Source: Ruegeria pomeroyi
GTDB taxonomy: Bacteria > Pseudomonadota > Alphaproteobacteria > Rhodobacterales > Rhodobacteraceae
Assembly (NCBI RefSeq): GCF_021405525.1
Contig: NZ_JAGQAG010000001.1
Span: 2,728,001 to 2,792,000 of the forward strand
Direction of reading: 5' to 3'
Length of the DNA: 64,000 bases
A program made the position numbers and the translations under genes. This document shows, in pieces, positions 1 to 8,787 of the stretch. How positions within the stretch are numbered: the first letter of the stretch is position 1; each line of letters begins with the position of its first letter. The notes under the pieces are model-generated. The model did not search any database and was not told where the DNA came from. It was given only the letters and a program-made list of their open reading frames with translations.

Positions 1-1511
1 TGCTGCGGGTCGCGACGGGCGGAAATGCGTTTGCGACCAGGGCCAACGAGGCCGGAATCGAAGGGGTCGTTGTGGCCGGCCAGATGATCAGGACCCAGGG
101 GGATGGAACAGTCTGGACACGGCTTTCGAAATCCGATCCCGATCGGTTCGTTTCCGCCGTCGATCTGATACGGGGCGACCTGCCACCCGAGCGTCTGCAA
201 GGTCGACTGGTTCTAGTTGGCACCTCGGCCATCGGGCTCGAGGATTTTCGCGCAACGGCCCTTGGCGTTCCGATGGCCGGTGTCGAGCTGCATGTACAGT
301 TGCTGGAGAATATCCTCGGCAATGAGCTGCTAAAGCGTAGCAACACCGCCGATGTGCAGGAATTGTTCTGGGTGGCTTGTCTCTCGCTTCTGGTCATCGC
401 GCTGGCACCGATGATGCAGGCGAGCTGGCTGATCGTCAGTTCACTGTTGCTGGTCTCTGCCTACGCGAGCTATTCCTATCTTTCGTTTGCCTGGACCAGT
501 ACCTTGGTCGATCCGACCTATCCGATGTTCTCGACGATCCTGTCTTTGATGCTGACGTCGAGCACGAACTACCTGCGTGAGGAACGGCGCAAGCGGAGGA
601 TCAGAAACGCGTTCGGACAATATGTGTCCCCCGATCTCGTCGCAAAGTTGGCGGATAGCCCGGAAGGACTGACACTCGGTGGCGAGCGACGGGACTTGTC
701 CGTGCTTTTCAGCGACATTCGTGGTTTCACCACCCTAGCAGAAACCTTTCGCGAAGACCCGCAGGGGCTGACGCGACTGATGAACCGAATGTTGACGGCC
801 ATGTCTGAACCGATCCTGCAATATGGCGGTACCATTGACAAATTCATGGGCGATGCCGTCATGGCGTTCTGGAACGCCCCCCTCGACCACCCCGATCATG
901 CCTCCGATGCCTGCCACGCCGCGCTCAAGATGGTGGCAGCCGTTCACGAGCTGAACCAGCAACGCAAGAAAGACCGTTCGTCTGGAGAGGAGGTCCAACC
1001 GATCGATATCGGAATTGCTGTTAATACAGGAACCTGTTTCGTCGGCAACATGGGCAGCGATACCCGCTTCGACTACACCGCTGTTGGCGACACCGTGAAC
1101 GTTGCCTCCAGACTGGAGGGTCAAACCAAGTCATACGGGGTGCGCATTCTGGTCGGCGAAGCAACAGCCAAGGCCATCGAAGACAGCTTCGCGGTGATCG
1201 AACTGGATCTTGTCCGGGTCAAAGGCAAGACCGAACCCGAACGGATCTATGGTCTGTTCGGAGACAGGGCGCTTGCCGAAAACCTTCAGTTCCGCGCGCT
1301 AAAAAAGGCCGTCGAAGCGATGCTTACCGCCTATCGAGCCGGTGAATGGGGCCTGGTCCTAAGAAGGGTCGGCGATGTCGAGAAGCTGGTTTCGGCATTG
1401 CAACTCGAGATGTGGGGCTATTGCGCCCTGTTCCGAAACCGTCTGAGCCAGCTTCAGGAAACGCCGCCCGACGAGAATTGGACAGGGGTCTACGATGCGC
1501 AAGAGAAGTAA
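1..1511 (+). CDS. CHASE2-domain adenylate/guanylate cyclase (5' truncated)
   Basis: The frame is open from base 3, so the true start lies before the window; the first internal start-like codon is the GTG at 72. The visible part begins in the C-terminal portion of an extracellular CHASE2 sensor (motif LVLVGTSAIG, then GVELH), continues through about three membrane segments (roughly residues 97-167 counted from 72) and ends in a class III nucleotide cyclase domain from about residue 205. The metal-binding Asp motifs FSDIRGF and FMGDAVMAFW are intact, and the Lys just before FMGD suggests ATP as substrate. It should make cAMP in the cytoplasm in response to a periplasmic signal. Its stop lies one base from the stop of the convergent hlyD-like gene, with no terminator between. 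Base composition is less GC-rich than most of the window. Confidence 0.9.
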   Translation, partial: LRVATGGNAFATRANEAGIEGVVVAGQMIRTQGDGTVWTRLSKSDPDRFVSAVDLIRGDLPPERLQGRLVLVGTSAIGLEDFRATALGVPMAGVELHVQLLENILGNELLKRSNTADVQELFWVACLSLLVIALAPMMQASWLIVSSLLLVSAYASYSYLSFAWTSTLVDPTYPMFSTILSLMLTSSTNYLREERRKRRIRNAFGQYVSPDLVAKLADSPEGLTLGGERRDLSVLFSDIRGFTTLAETFREDPQGLTRLMNRMLTAMSEPILQYGGTIDKFMGDAVMAFWNAPLDHPDHASDACHAALKMVAAVHELNQQRKKDRSSGEEVQPIDIGIAVNTGTCFVGNMGSDTRFDYTAVGDTVNVASRLEGQTKSYGVRILVGEATAKAIEDSFAVIELDLVRVKGKTEPERIYGLFGDRALAENLQFRALKKAVEAMLTAYRAGEWGLVLRRVGDVEKLVSALQLEMWGYCALFRNRLSQLQETPPDENWTGVYDAQEK

Positions 1512-1512
1512 C

Positions 1513-2835
1513 CTAGCGTTCGCGCATGGCCTCGTATTGTGCGCGTCTCAAGGGCTTTAGCAGGTAATCCAGCACCGTCTTGCGTCCGGTCAGGATATCG
1601 ATGCTCGCCACCATGCCCGGAGAAATGGGAAGCGGCCTTTCTGCGTCACCCAGATGACTCTGTTCTGTCTGTACGACAACGCGGAAAAACTCGGTCCCGT
1701 CATCTGCGGCAATCGTGTCTGCGCCGATCCTTTCGACATATCCCGGAATATCGCCGTAGATCAGATAGTCATATGCCGTGATCTTGACCGAAACCCGTGC
1801 GCCCGGCCGGACAAAGGCGACATCCGCAGGACGCAGGTTTGCTTCGATCACCAGGCCATCATCGACCGGCACAATTTCCGCCAGCGCCTGTCCCGGCCCG
1901 ACCACTGCACCTAGCGTTGTGATCGGAACGGCATTTACCGTTCCATGCACCGGTGCACGGATGCTCGTTCTGGCCACACGGTCGCGGGCAGCGCGCAAGC
2001 CTTCTTCGACAACCGCGAGCTCGACCTGCAGCTCTGCCAGCCTCTGACGCGCCGTCAGTTCATAGCCGGATTGGGCCACTTCGATCTCGGTTTCGGCTTG
2101 CGCGATGACCGCTTCCAGCCGGAGTTTCGACGCTTCCCCGACAGCCAGGTCCCCTTCCAGTGCGGCCATCTTAGACATCAGCCGCAAGAACTCGATCTTT
2201 GGCACTGCTCCCGTTCTGGTCATCTGTTCGGTCAGTTCCACTTCTTCACCGAGCGGGACAATCATCTTGCGGCGTTTGACTTGCTCCGCCTCAAGCTCGG
2301 CCAGTTCGCTTTTGCGTTGGCGCAGCCTGTCATCGAGAATCTGCAACTCCCGGTTCAATTGCGCTCGCCGGGTTCGGAACAACTCCCCTTCGGCGCGCGT
2401 CGCAAGGGGGTTCGCCTCTCTCAACTCGGCCGGAAAACTGATGTCGTCATGGCGCATGGATTCGCCGACCAAGCGAAGGCGTTCAGCCAGAAGAGCCCCC
2501 CGCCGCTGTTTTAGCTCGCCAAGCTCGGAGGCGAAGCGGGTATCGTCGATCAGCATGATCACGTCCCCTTCGGCGACGGTGTCCCCCTCTCGAACATAGA
2601 TCGCGCGCACGATGCCGCCCTCAAGGCTTTGTACGACCTGTACCTTTCTGGAGGGTATCACCTGGCCTTGCCCCTTGGTGAACTCTTCGATCTCACTCTT
2701 GCTGGCCCAAACGAAAAAGCCGAGGACGGCCGCGGCGACCAACAGCAGAAGCCGCGCGGATGTACGGCCCGAAGCGGCCTTACCGGACCCCCGAGGATTG
2801 TTTGCGAACATGCCTTCGACATTCTGCTCGAACAT
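1513..2835 (-). CDS. HlyD family type I secretion membrane fusion protein
   Basis: 440 residues. A short cytoplasmic N-terminus is followed by one membrane segment (about residues 28-45), a lipoyl-like half motif (SLEGGIVRAIYVREGD), a long alpha-helical coiled coil (about 95-290) and a second lipoyl half with the family motif IRAPVHGTV. This is the periplasmic adaptor that links the ABC transporter to the TolC-type channel in a type I secretion system. It is the last gene of a three-gene minus-strand operon and starts directly at the stop of the ABC gene (zero spacing), which implies translational coupling. The secreted substrate, typically a large RTX or adhesin protein, is not in the window. 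Confidence 0.93.
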   Translation of the reverse strand: MFEQNVEGMFANNPRGSGKAASGRTSARLLLLVAAAVLGFFVWASKSEIEEFTKGQGQVIPSRKVQVVQSLEGGIVRAIYVREGDTVAEGDVIMLIDDTRFASELGELKQRRGALLAERLRLVGESMRHDDISFPAELREANPLATRAEGELFRTRRAQLNRELQILDDRLRQRKSELAELEAEQVKRRKMIVPLGEEVELTEQMTRTGAVPKIEFLRLMSKMAALEGDLAVGEASKLRLEAVIAQAETEIEVAQSGYELTARQRLAELQVELAVVEEGLRAARDRVARTSIRAPVHGTVNAVPITTLGAVVGPGQALAEIVPVDDGLVIEANLRPADVAFVRPGARVSVKITAYDYLIYGDIPGYVERIGADTIAADDGTEFFRVVVQTEQSHLGDAERPLPISPGMVASIDILTGRKTVLDYLLKPLRRAQYEAMRER

Positions 2836-5055
2836 CTATCCTTGCCCCGTTTGCTTGAGCGTGGTCGCCCTAGACAATTGCGCCGAGACATCCTCGCGCG
2901 TTCCGTCCAGCACCTTCTTGCCAGCATCGAGAACGACGTAACGCGAGGCGATATTGGCCAGCGGTTGGCGGTGTGTGCACAAGATCAAACCAGTGCCCGG
3001 CCCAAGTTCGGTATCCAGACGTTGGCACACACGCGCCTCCATCCCCTGGTCCATCGCATTGGTGGGTTCATCAAGAAAGAGAAGCCTCGGGCTGCGCAGC
3101 AGCATGCGGGCCAGTGACAACGCCTGCGCTTGACCGCCCGACAGCCTTGCACCGCGCTGGCCCACCGAATAGTTCAGCCCCTCGGGCACGCTTGATACGA
3201 ACTCGTCCAGCCCCGAGAGATAAAGCGCCCGTTCAATTTCCGATTGCGAGCTGTTCGGCCTACCGATCAACAGATTCTCACGCAAGCTCCCGGTGAAGGC
3301 TTCGACGGATTGCGGCAAGTAACCTATGCCGTCGCGCAGCTCGGCCGGGTCGAATTGCGATAGCCCGTGATTGTCGACCAGAATGGTACCCTTTTCGGGT
3401 GAAATCAGCCCCGACAGCAGCATGCCAAGTGTAGATTTGCCAGACCCGACCCGACCGAGTAGCGCAATGCGCGCGCCTTCGGGAATGTCCAGTTCGACCG
3501 CGTCAATAGCCGGCCTGCGCGCGCCGGGATAGGTGAACGTGACCTCGCGAAAACTGACCGCACCCTTTCTGACCCTCAGATTGGACTGCACGGTATCGTG
3601 ACGTTCGGTAGGCCGTGCCATGATATCGTTGAGCATACTCAGAGACTTGCGCGCGTACTGGGCGCGAAAGATCGTCTGAGCGATAACAGCAAGGGGCGCA
3701 AGCGCCCGGCTGGCAAGAATATTGGCAGCGATCAAGCCACCAACGGTGATTTCGCCAGCGACGATGAGATAAACGCCGAGCACAACGATAAAGACACTGT
3801 TGAGTTGCTGGATCGCAAGTGTCGCGCTTTGGGCAAATCCCGCCCAGATTCGCGCCCGGCCGTTCAGGCGCGACGAGGACGCGACCGCGTTTTCCCACTC
3901 GCGCTGAAGCACGTTTTCCGCATTCAGCGATTTGACCGTGGTCACCGCGGCGAGTGTTTCGGAAAGAACGCTTAACCGGCGCGCGGCCACCTGTATCGCG
4001 GTCTGTGCCGTTTTTGCCATCGGCAGCTGAGACACGCTCGCTATGACCAGGGTCAACAGAATGGCGGCCAGCGGCACATAGGCGAGCGGCCCGACAATTG
4101 CGAAAAGAACGGCAACGAAGACGCCGACAAAAAGGAAGTCGACGAGCGCGACAAAAGAGGCCGATGCAAAGAACTCCCGAACTGTTTCGTATTCTCTGAT
4201 ACGCCCTGCCAGTGTCGCGTATTCCGCCTGACGATCCAGGTGCCGGAGGTTCAAAACCTGCCGGAACAACGCGGACGCAACCTTGAGATCGACGCGTCGG
4301 CCAATGCCTTCCAGTGTTCCGGCTCGCAACAGGCGCAGCAGCAGATCGAGCGATATGGCAATGCCGACACCGATTGCCAGCGTCCAAAGCGTGACGGTAG
4401 AGTTGGTCGGGATCACCCTATCGTAGACATTCATAACAAACAAAGGCAGTGCCAGCGCCATGATATTGATAAGCAAGGTGGCCAGCATGACCTGGCCCCA
4501 CCCTTGCCAGTTCGAAAAGACCGGCCCCCAGAACCAATGCCTTCCGGTTAGGGTCTCGCTATTGGTCTCGGCCGCAAAGGATGCAGATTGCACATCCTCC
4601 AGAGGTGTCACCAGAAGCAGATCAGGCCTGATCCGCTTTTGCACGATCGAAAGCGGCCGCACCTCGGTTTCACCGGTTGCCGGGTCGAAAACCGTCACCG
4701 TTCTTCGTTTCGCATCAATCTCGATGATTGCCAGCATGTCGCCGCGTGGCCCGACCGAAATGCAGGGCAGAACGATCGGGTCCAACCGCTTCAATTTAGC
4801 GCGATGCACCCGGGTTCGGAACCCAATGGCACGCAGGGCGAGTTCAAGGTCGTCGACCTCACCCAGGTTTGCGCCCGCTGGCAATCTCGACATAACGGCG
4901 ATCGGGGTGAAAGATCGCGCATAGTAGTCGGCAAACCACTCGACCAATCGCAGCGGCGGCGACATCTTCCGTGCCTCTTCGCCACCGCCGAGCGATATCC
5001 CCGGCGCTTGCGTTACAGCTATCTTTGTCTCCGTCGCTGGGGTTGACTTGTTCAT
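2836..5055 (-). CDS. Type I secretion ABC transporter with C39-like N-terminal domain (LapB/LssB type)
   Basis: 739 residues. The N-terminal 150 or so residues look like a C39 peptidase-like domain without the usual catalytic Cys motif, so it probably docks substrate rather than cutting a leader peptide. A six-helix transmembrane region follows (about 180-460), then the nucleotide-binding domain with Walker A GRVGSGKST, signature LSGGQAQ and Walker B LLFLDEPT. It powers export of unfolded protein through the HlyD and TolC partners encoded on either side. Its ATG overlaps the end of the tolC-like gene by four bases. The architecture matches transporters for giant biofilm adhesins, but the substrate itself cannot be named from this window. 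Confidence 0.93.
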   Translation of the reverse strand: MNKSTPATETKIAVTQAPGISLGGGEEARKMSPPLRLVEWFADYYARSFTPIAVMSRLPAGANLGEVDDLELALRAIGFRTRVHRAKLKRLDPIVLPCISVGPRGDMLAIIEIDAKRRTVTVFDPATGETEVRPLSIVQKRIRPDLLLVTPLEDVQSASFAAETNSETLTGRHWFWGPVFSNWQGWGQVMLATLLINIMALALPLFVMNVYDRVIPTNSTVTLWTLAIGVGIAISLDLLLRLLRAGTLEGIGRRVDLKVASALFRQVLNLRHLDRQAEYATLAGRIREYETVREFFASASFVALVDFLFVGVFVAVLFAIVGPLAYVPLAAILLTLVIASVSQLPMAKTAQTAIQVAARRLSVLSETLAAVTTVKSLNAENVLQREWENAVASSSRLNGRARIWAGFAQSATLAIQQLNSVFIVVLGVYLIVAGEITVGGLIAANILASRALAPLAVIAQTIFRAQYARKSLSMLNDIMARPTERHDTVQSNLRVRKGAVSFREVTFTYPGARRPAIDAVELDIPEGARIALLGRVGSGKSTLGMLLSGLISPEKGTILVDNHGLSQFDPAELRDGIGYLPQSVEAFTGSLRENLLIGRPNSSQSEIERALYLSGLDEFVSSVPEGLNYSVGQRGARLSGGQAQALSLARMLLRSPRLLFLDEPTNAMDQGMEARVCQRLDTELGPGTGLILCTHRQPLANIASRYVVLDAGKKVLDGTREDVSAQLSRATTLKQTGQG

Positions 5056-6434
5056 CTATTCACGACGGGTAAGGCCTTGTCGATTACGTTGAAAGGCTTT
5101 TGACTTTGAGTTGCCCCCACCTGCAAGGCAAGAACCTCGCCGGTGCTATCGATGCCGAAATACCGCGCCAGCTGGCTTTGGGCGCCTAGCATTCGATATG
5201 CGCTCATGACGACCGCCGCGTTGGAATTGACCTGTTGTACACGGGCATGGAACAACTCGGTTTCGGCGATCAGGACATCCAGCAGACTGCGCGTGGCGAG
5301 TTCGAATTCCACAAGATACTGCGCCACCAGATCACGGTTCAGCGAAACCTGTTTGGACGCCAAGCCCGAGATACGCTGGTTGGAGTGAAAGGAAGTCCAA
5401 GCGGTTTCCGCCATTTGCTGGACTTGCCGGGCGATGGCCATCCGGTCGTAGAGGGCTTCGTTCTGTCTTTCCACCAAGGCTCTGCGCCTTTCGTTCCGAC
5501 CGCCGCTATACAGCTGCCACGTCAGATTGAAGCCTATAAAGGCACGGGTTTCCTCACCACTCGCCCCATCGAGATCGGCCCCGTAGGAAGACCCCGCATT
5601 CAAACTTACTTGTGGCAAGTACTCCGACTCGGACACCCCCCGTTCGAATTTCCTTGCATCTACATGCGCCTGAGCGCCCTTCACCCTGAAATTATTGGCT
5701 ATGCTGGTCCGCACCAACACATCCAGGCTTTGCGGGATAGCCGGGACAGGTGGCACCGCCAGGTTCGACTTCGGCAAACTTCCCACCAGTTCCTGGAAAC
5801 GCCATTCGGCGTTCTGAAGCTCGCGAGAGATTTCGCCGATTGTTATGCGCACGGCTTCGACGCGTGCCTCGGACTGCAACTGATCGCTCAGCGGAAGGCG
5901 CCCACCCGACACCTGGTTCGACACCTTGTCAGATATTTCCAGGTGCCGCGCCAATTGATCTTGCGCCGTTGCTAGCAAGGCTCTGTTTCTGGCAACGTCA
6001 ATATGCGCTTGCACAACGGTCAACGCCATGGTTTCCGATGCGTCAAGATACTCGAACATCGTGCGGTCAAGCCGTGCCGCCCGCACGTAGACGGTATTGG
6101 CGCGTCGATAGCCATCGAAGACCGGAAGCTCTACCACGAAACCAACCTCGCGCGAGTTTTTCGATCTTGCGTTGTCCGCCAAGGACAATCCTCCCGGATC
6201 ATCCACATACTCCGGAACCAGCGAGCCGAAAGCGGTCACCGTCGGCTCGTAGGCCCCCCGCATCTCCAAAAGTTCGTATGCAGCCGACCGCACTGCAGCG
6301 TCTTTCGCTCGTACACTTGGGTTCGAACTGAGTGCCGTTCTTACAGAGGTCCTTATATCCTGGCTCATGACTGGTGGCGCGGTCAGAAAGAGCGAAATCA
6401 AAAAAATAGACGAAACTAACCTAACTCTAAACAT
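5052..6434 (-). CDS. TolC family outer membrane channel protein
   Basis: 460 residues. A clear Sec signal peptide (about residues 1-24, ending near PPVMSQ) precedes two outer-membrane-efflux-protein repeats rich in long helices, as in TolC/LapE. It should form the trimeric outer-membrane exit duct of the type I system whose ABC and HlyD genes follow on the same strand. It is the first gene of the operon. The 185 bases upstream (6435-6619) are conspicuously AT-rich and must hold the operon promoter, although no single -35/-10 pair stands out. The operon lacks a neighbouring RTX toxin or adhesin gene inside the window. Confidence 0.92.
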   Translation of the reverse strand: MFRVRLVSSIFLISLFLTAPPVMSQDIRTSVRTALSSNPSVRAKDAAVRSAAYELLEMRGAYEPTVTAFGSLVPEYVDDPGGLSLADNARSKNSREVGFVVELPVFDGYRRANTVYVRAARLDRTMFEYLDASETMALTVVQAHIDVARNRALLATAQDQLARHLEISDKVSNQVSGGRLPLSDQLQSEARVEAVRITIGEISRELQNAEWRFQELVGSLPKSNLAVPPVPAIPQSLDVLVRTSIANNFRVKGAQAHVDARKFERGVSESEYLPQVSLNAGSSYGADLDGASGEETRAFIGFNLTWQLYSGGRNERRRALVERQNEALYDRMAIARQVQQMAETAWTSFHSNQRISGLASKQVSLNRDLVAQYLVEFELATRSLLDVLIAETELFHARVQQVNSNAAVVMSAYRMLGAQSQLARYFGIDSTGEVLALQVGATQSQKPFNVIDKALPVVNR

Positions 6435-6619
6435 TCAACGCTCCCCTACGGACATTGAAGATTGAACTCTCACCGTAGCAAAATATTCGAATTTTTAGAA
6501 GTTATTTACCGACCGGACCTAAATCAGAACACAATCTGTGAACCAGACGACCAAAACCGCATCTCAGTAACGCGAGTTTGCTTGGCATTGCCGCACCGTG
6601 CGCTGGTAAGGCTGAAGTG

Positions 6620-7942
6620 CTATCGCAATACACCGTTGAACGCGAGGGACAGACGTTCGGCGATCAAATCGGCATCCGATTCCTCCATGATAAAGGGGGG
6701 CGCCAGCAGAACATGGTCGCCATGGCGCCCGTCGCGTGTGCCGGGCATCGGGTAACAGATAAGGCCATGGGCAAAAGCGGCTTTCTTAAGCTTCCCGGCC
6801 ACCCCCTTGGCCGGGTCGAACGGGTTCTTGCCGTCACGATCGGCTACCAACTCGACACCCCAGAACAGGCCCCGTCCACGAATATCCCCCACATGCGGAT
6901 GCTGGTCGAACCGCGCGCGCAACGCCGCTTCCATCACCCCGCCCAGCGACTGCACCCGCGCGGGCAGGTCGTGTTCCAGCATCTCCCGCACAACCGCAAG
7001 CCCGGCGGCGGTGGCGACCGGGTGGCCGATATAGGTATGCCCGTGCTGGAAGAAGCCCGAACCGTTCGCAATGGCCTCGTAAATTGCACCTGAGCACAGC
7101 ATCGCGCCCACCGGCTGATAGCCCGCCCCAAGCCCCTTGGCGATGGTGACGATGTCGGGCCGCACCCCCTCGCCCGTGCAGGCAAAGAGGTGACCGGTGC
7201 GCCCCATACCACACATCACCTCGTCCAGGATCAGAAGCACGCCGTAGTTGTCGCAGATCTCGCGGATGCGGGCGAAATAGCCCTCGACCGCCGGAACCGC
7301 GCCCAATGTGGCCCCCACCACCGGCTCGGCGATAAACGCCATCACCGTTTCCGGGCCAAGCCGCAGGATCTCGGCCTCCAGCTCGTCCGCCGCGCGGCGG
7401 CCATAGTCGGCGAGGCTCTCTCCCTCGGCACGTTCGGCATATTCATAGCAGGGCGCGATATGGCTGACCCCGATCAACAGCGGGTCGAATTGCGCCCGCC
7501 GCCAGGCATTGCCGCCCGCCGCCAGCGCCCCCAGCGTGTTGCCGTGATAGCTCTGCCGCCGGGCGATCAGGTGGCGCCGTTCGGGCTGGCCCACTTCCAG
7601 ATAATACTGCCGCGCCAGCTTGATCGCGGCCTCGACTGCCTCGGACCCGCCCGAGACGAAATAGACCCTCTCGATCCCCTCGGGGGCGTTTGCAATCAAG
7701 AGATCGGCCAGATCCTCGGCCGGGTCCGAGGTGAAGAACCCGGTATGGGCAAAGGCCAGCCGGTCCACCTGATCCTTGATCGCCTGTTTCACGCGGTCGT
7801 TGGAATGGCCAAGGCACGACACCGCCGCCCCGCCTGAGGCGTCGAAATAGCGCTTTCCGGTGCTGTCTATGAGGTAACAACCATCGCCGCCCACGGCGGT
7901 GGGCAGTTGCGCGTGGCAATGACGGGGGAAGACATGGCTCAT
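6620..7942 (-). CDS. Class III (omega-type) PLP aminotransferase
   Basis: 440 residues from the ATG at 7942, which overlaps the TGA of the BKACE gene in an ATGA arrangement; an open frame continues 57 codons upstream, but that stretch overlaps BKACE coding sequence and is not used. Fold-type I features are present: the DEV motif (LLILDEVMCGMGRTG) and the PLP-binding Lys in TIAKGLGAGYQP. The family moves an amino group from an omega-amino or beta-amino acid (or diamine) to an oxo-acid. The coupling with BKACE suggests that it deaminates an amino acid to a beta-keto acid which BKACE then cleaves, or works downstream of that cleavage. The substrate is unknown. Confidence 0.9.
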   Translation of the reverse strand: MSHVFPRHCHAQLPTAVGGDGCYLIDSTGKRYFDASGGAAVSCLGHSNDRVKQAIKDQVDRLAFAHTGFFTSDPAEDLADLLIANAPEGIERVYFVSGGSEAVEAAIKLARQYYLEVGQPERRHLIARRQSYHGNTLGALAAGGNAWRRAQFDPLLIGVSHIAPCYEYAERAEGESLADYGRRAADELEAEILRLGPETVMAFIAEPVVGATLGAVPAVEGYFARIREICDNYGVLLILDEVMCGMGRTGHLFACTGEGVRPDIVTIAKGLGAGYQPVGAMLCSGAIYEAIANGSGFFQHGHTYIGHPVATAAGLAVVREMLEHDLPARVQSLGGVMEAALRARFDQHPHVGDIRGRGLFWGVELVADRDGKNPFDPAKGVAGKLKKAAFAHGLICYPMPGTRDGRHGDHVLLAPPFIMEESDADLIAERLSLAFNGVLR

Positions 7943-8697
7943 GCCGCTTTCCTTTCCAGATGATGCCGCAACGAGGCCACCGCGGCGGCATTGTCGGGCC
8001 AGGGGGTGCCATCGGGCGACAGCAGGTTGTTTTCGAAGCCGACGCGCAGGATCTCGGCGCCCACGCGCGCTCCGGCCAGCAGGCAGGCCTGTTCCTGCGG
8101 ACCAAAGGCACACAGGCCCAGCCGCAAACCATCCAGCGCCGGGGCAAGCGCGGCCAGTTCCTCGGGCCGGCCTGCACGCGGCGGCGTATAGGCGCCCAGC
8201 ACACAGATCACCTCGTCCTGCTCGGGGCGGATGATGCCTGCCGCGCGCCCTTGCGCCAACAGGTCCAGATCGGCGCGATCATAGGCGATATGCTGCAAGC
8301 GGATGCCGTGATCGGCGGCCATCGCATAGAGGCGCGGCGCCAGATCGGCGTCGCGGGCGATCTCGCGCAGCGAGACACTGGCCCAGGCCGGGCGCAGCGC
8401 ATCAAGGCAGGCATATTGCTCGGTCGGGCTGTAGATACCCGCAGCCTCGGTTGTGATCTGCACCTGCATATCGGGCAGCACGCGCGCCAGTTCGTCCAAC
8501 GCCTCTCGGTACCGGCCCTCATCCAGCGAATGGGTCCCGTCGGCGTCGCGCACATGCAGGTGCAGCGCATCGGCACCGGCGGCGCGGCAGGCGCGCGCCT
8601 CGGTCAGCATCTCGTCCAGCGTGATCGGCAGGCGGGCATGATCGGCCTTGCCGCGCCGGGCGCCATTGGGCGCAACCATGATCAGGGGGGCGGTCAT
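7939..8697 (-). CDS. BKACE family beta-keto acid cleavage enzyme (DUF849)
   Basis: 252 residues from the ATG at 8697, preceded by AAAGGAG at a good distance. Family hallmarks are visible: the N-terminal PNGAR-K-DH pattern and the zinc-binding LHLHVRD motif. BKACE enzymes are TIM barrels that condense a beta-keto acid with acetyl-CoA to give acetoacetate and a shortened CoA ester; the founding member is 3-keto-5-aminohexanoate cleavage enzyme of lysine fermentation, and another family branch cleaves dehydrocarnitine. It is shorter than the 270-310 residues usual for the family. It sits first in a two-gene operon behind a GlxA-type regulator and a tandem operator. Substrate assignment needs experiments. 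Confidence 0.88.
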   Translation of the reverse strand: MTAPLIMVAPNGARRGKADHARLPITLDEMLTEARACRAAGADALHLHVRDADGTHSLDEGRYREALDELARVLPDMQVQITTEAAGIYSPTEQYACLDALRPAWASVSLREIARDADLAPRLYAMAADHGIRLQHIAYDRADLDLLAQGRAAGIIRPEQDEVICVLGAYTPPRAGRPEELAALAPALDGLRLGLCAFGPQEQACLLAGARVGAEILRVGFENNLLSPDGTPWPDNAAAVASLRHHLERKAA

Positions 8698-8750
8698 CGG
8701 AACTCCTTTGGCTTTGAGTGTCAGGATAGAGCGGTTTGCCTGCCTCAAGA

Positions 8751-8787
8751 TGACCTGATCCGACACATCAAGTGACCTGATCCGACA
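8751..8787 (-). promoter_or_regulatory. Tandem 15-bp direct repeat, likely operator of the GlxA/AraC regulator
   Basis: The 15-mer TGACCTGATCCGACA occurs at 8751-8765 and again, without mismatch, at 8773-8787, a period of 22 bp or about two helical turns. AraC-family activators bind such same-face direct repeats next to the -35 region. The repeats lie 54-90 bp upstream of the BKACE start, and the distal copy overlaps the last codons and stop of the regulator gene. On the minus strand TATCCT is a possible -10 downstream. This is direct sequence observation; the binding protein is inferred from position. Confidence 0.6.
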
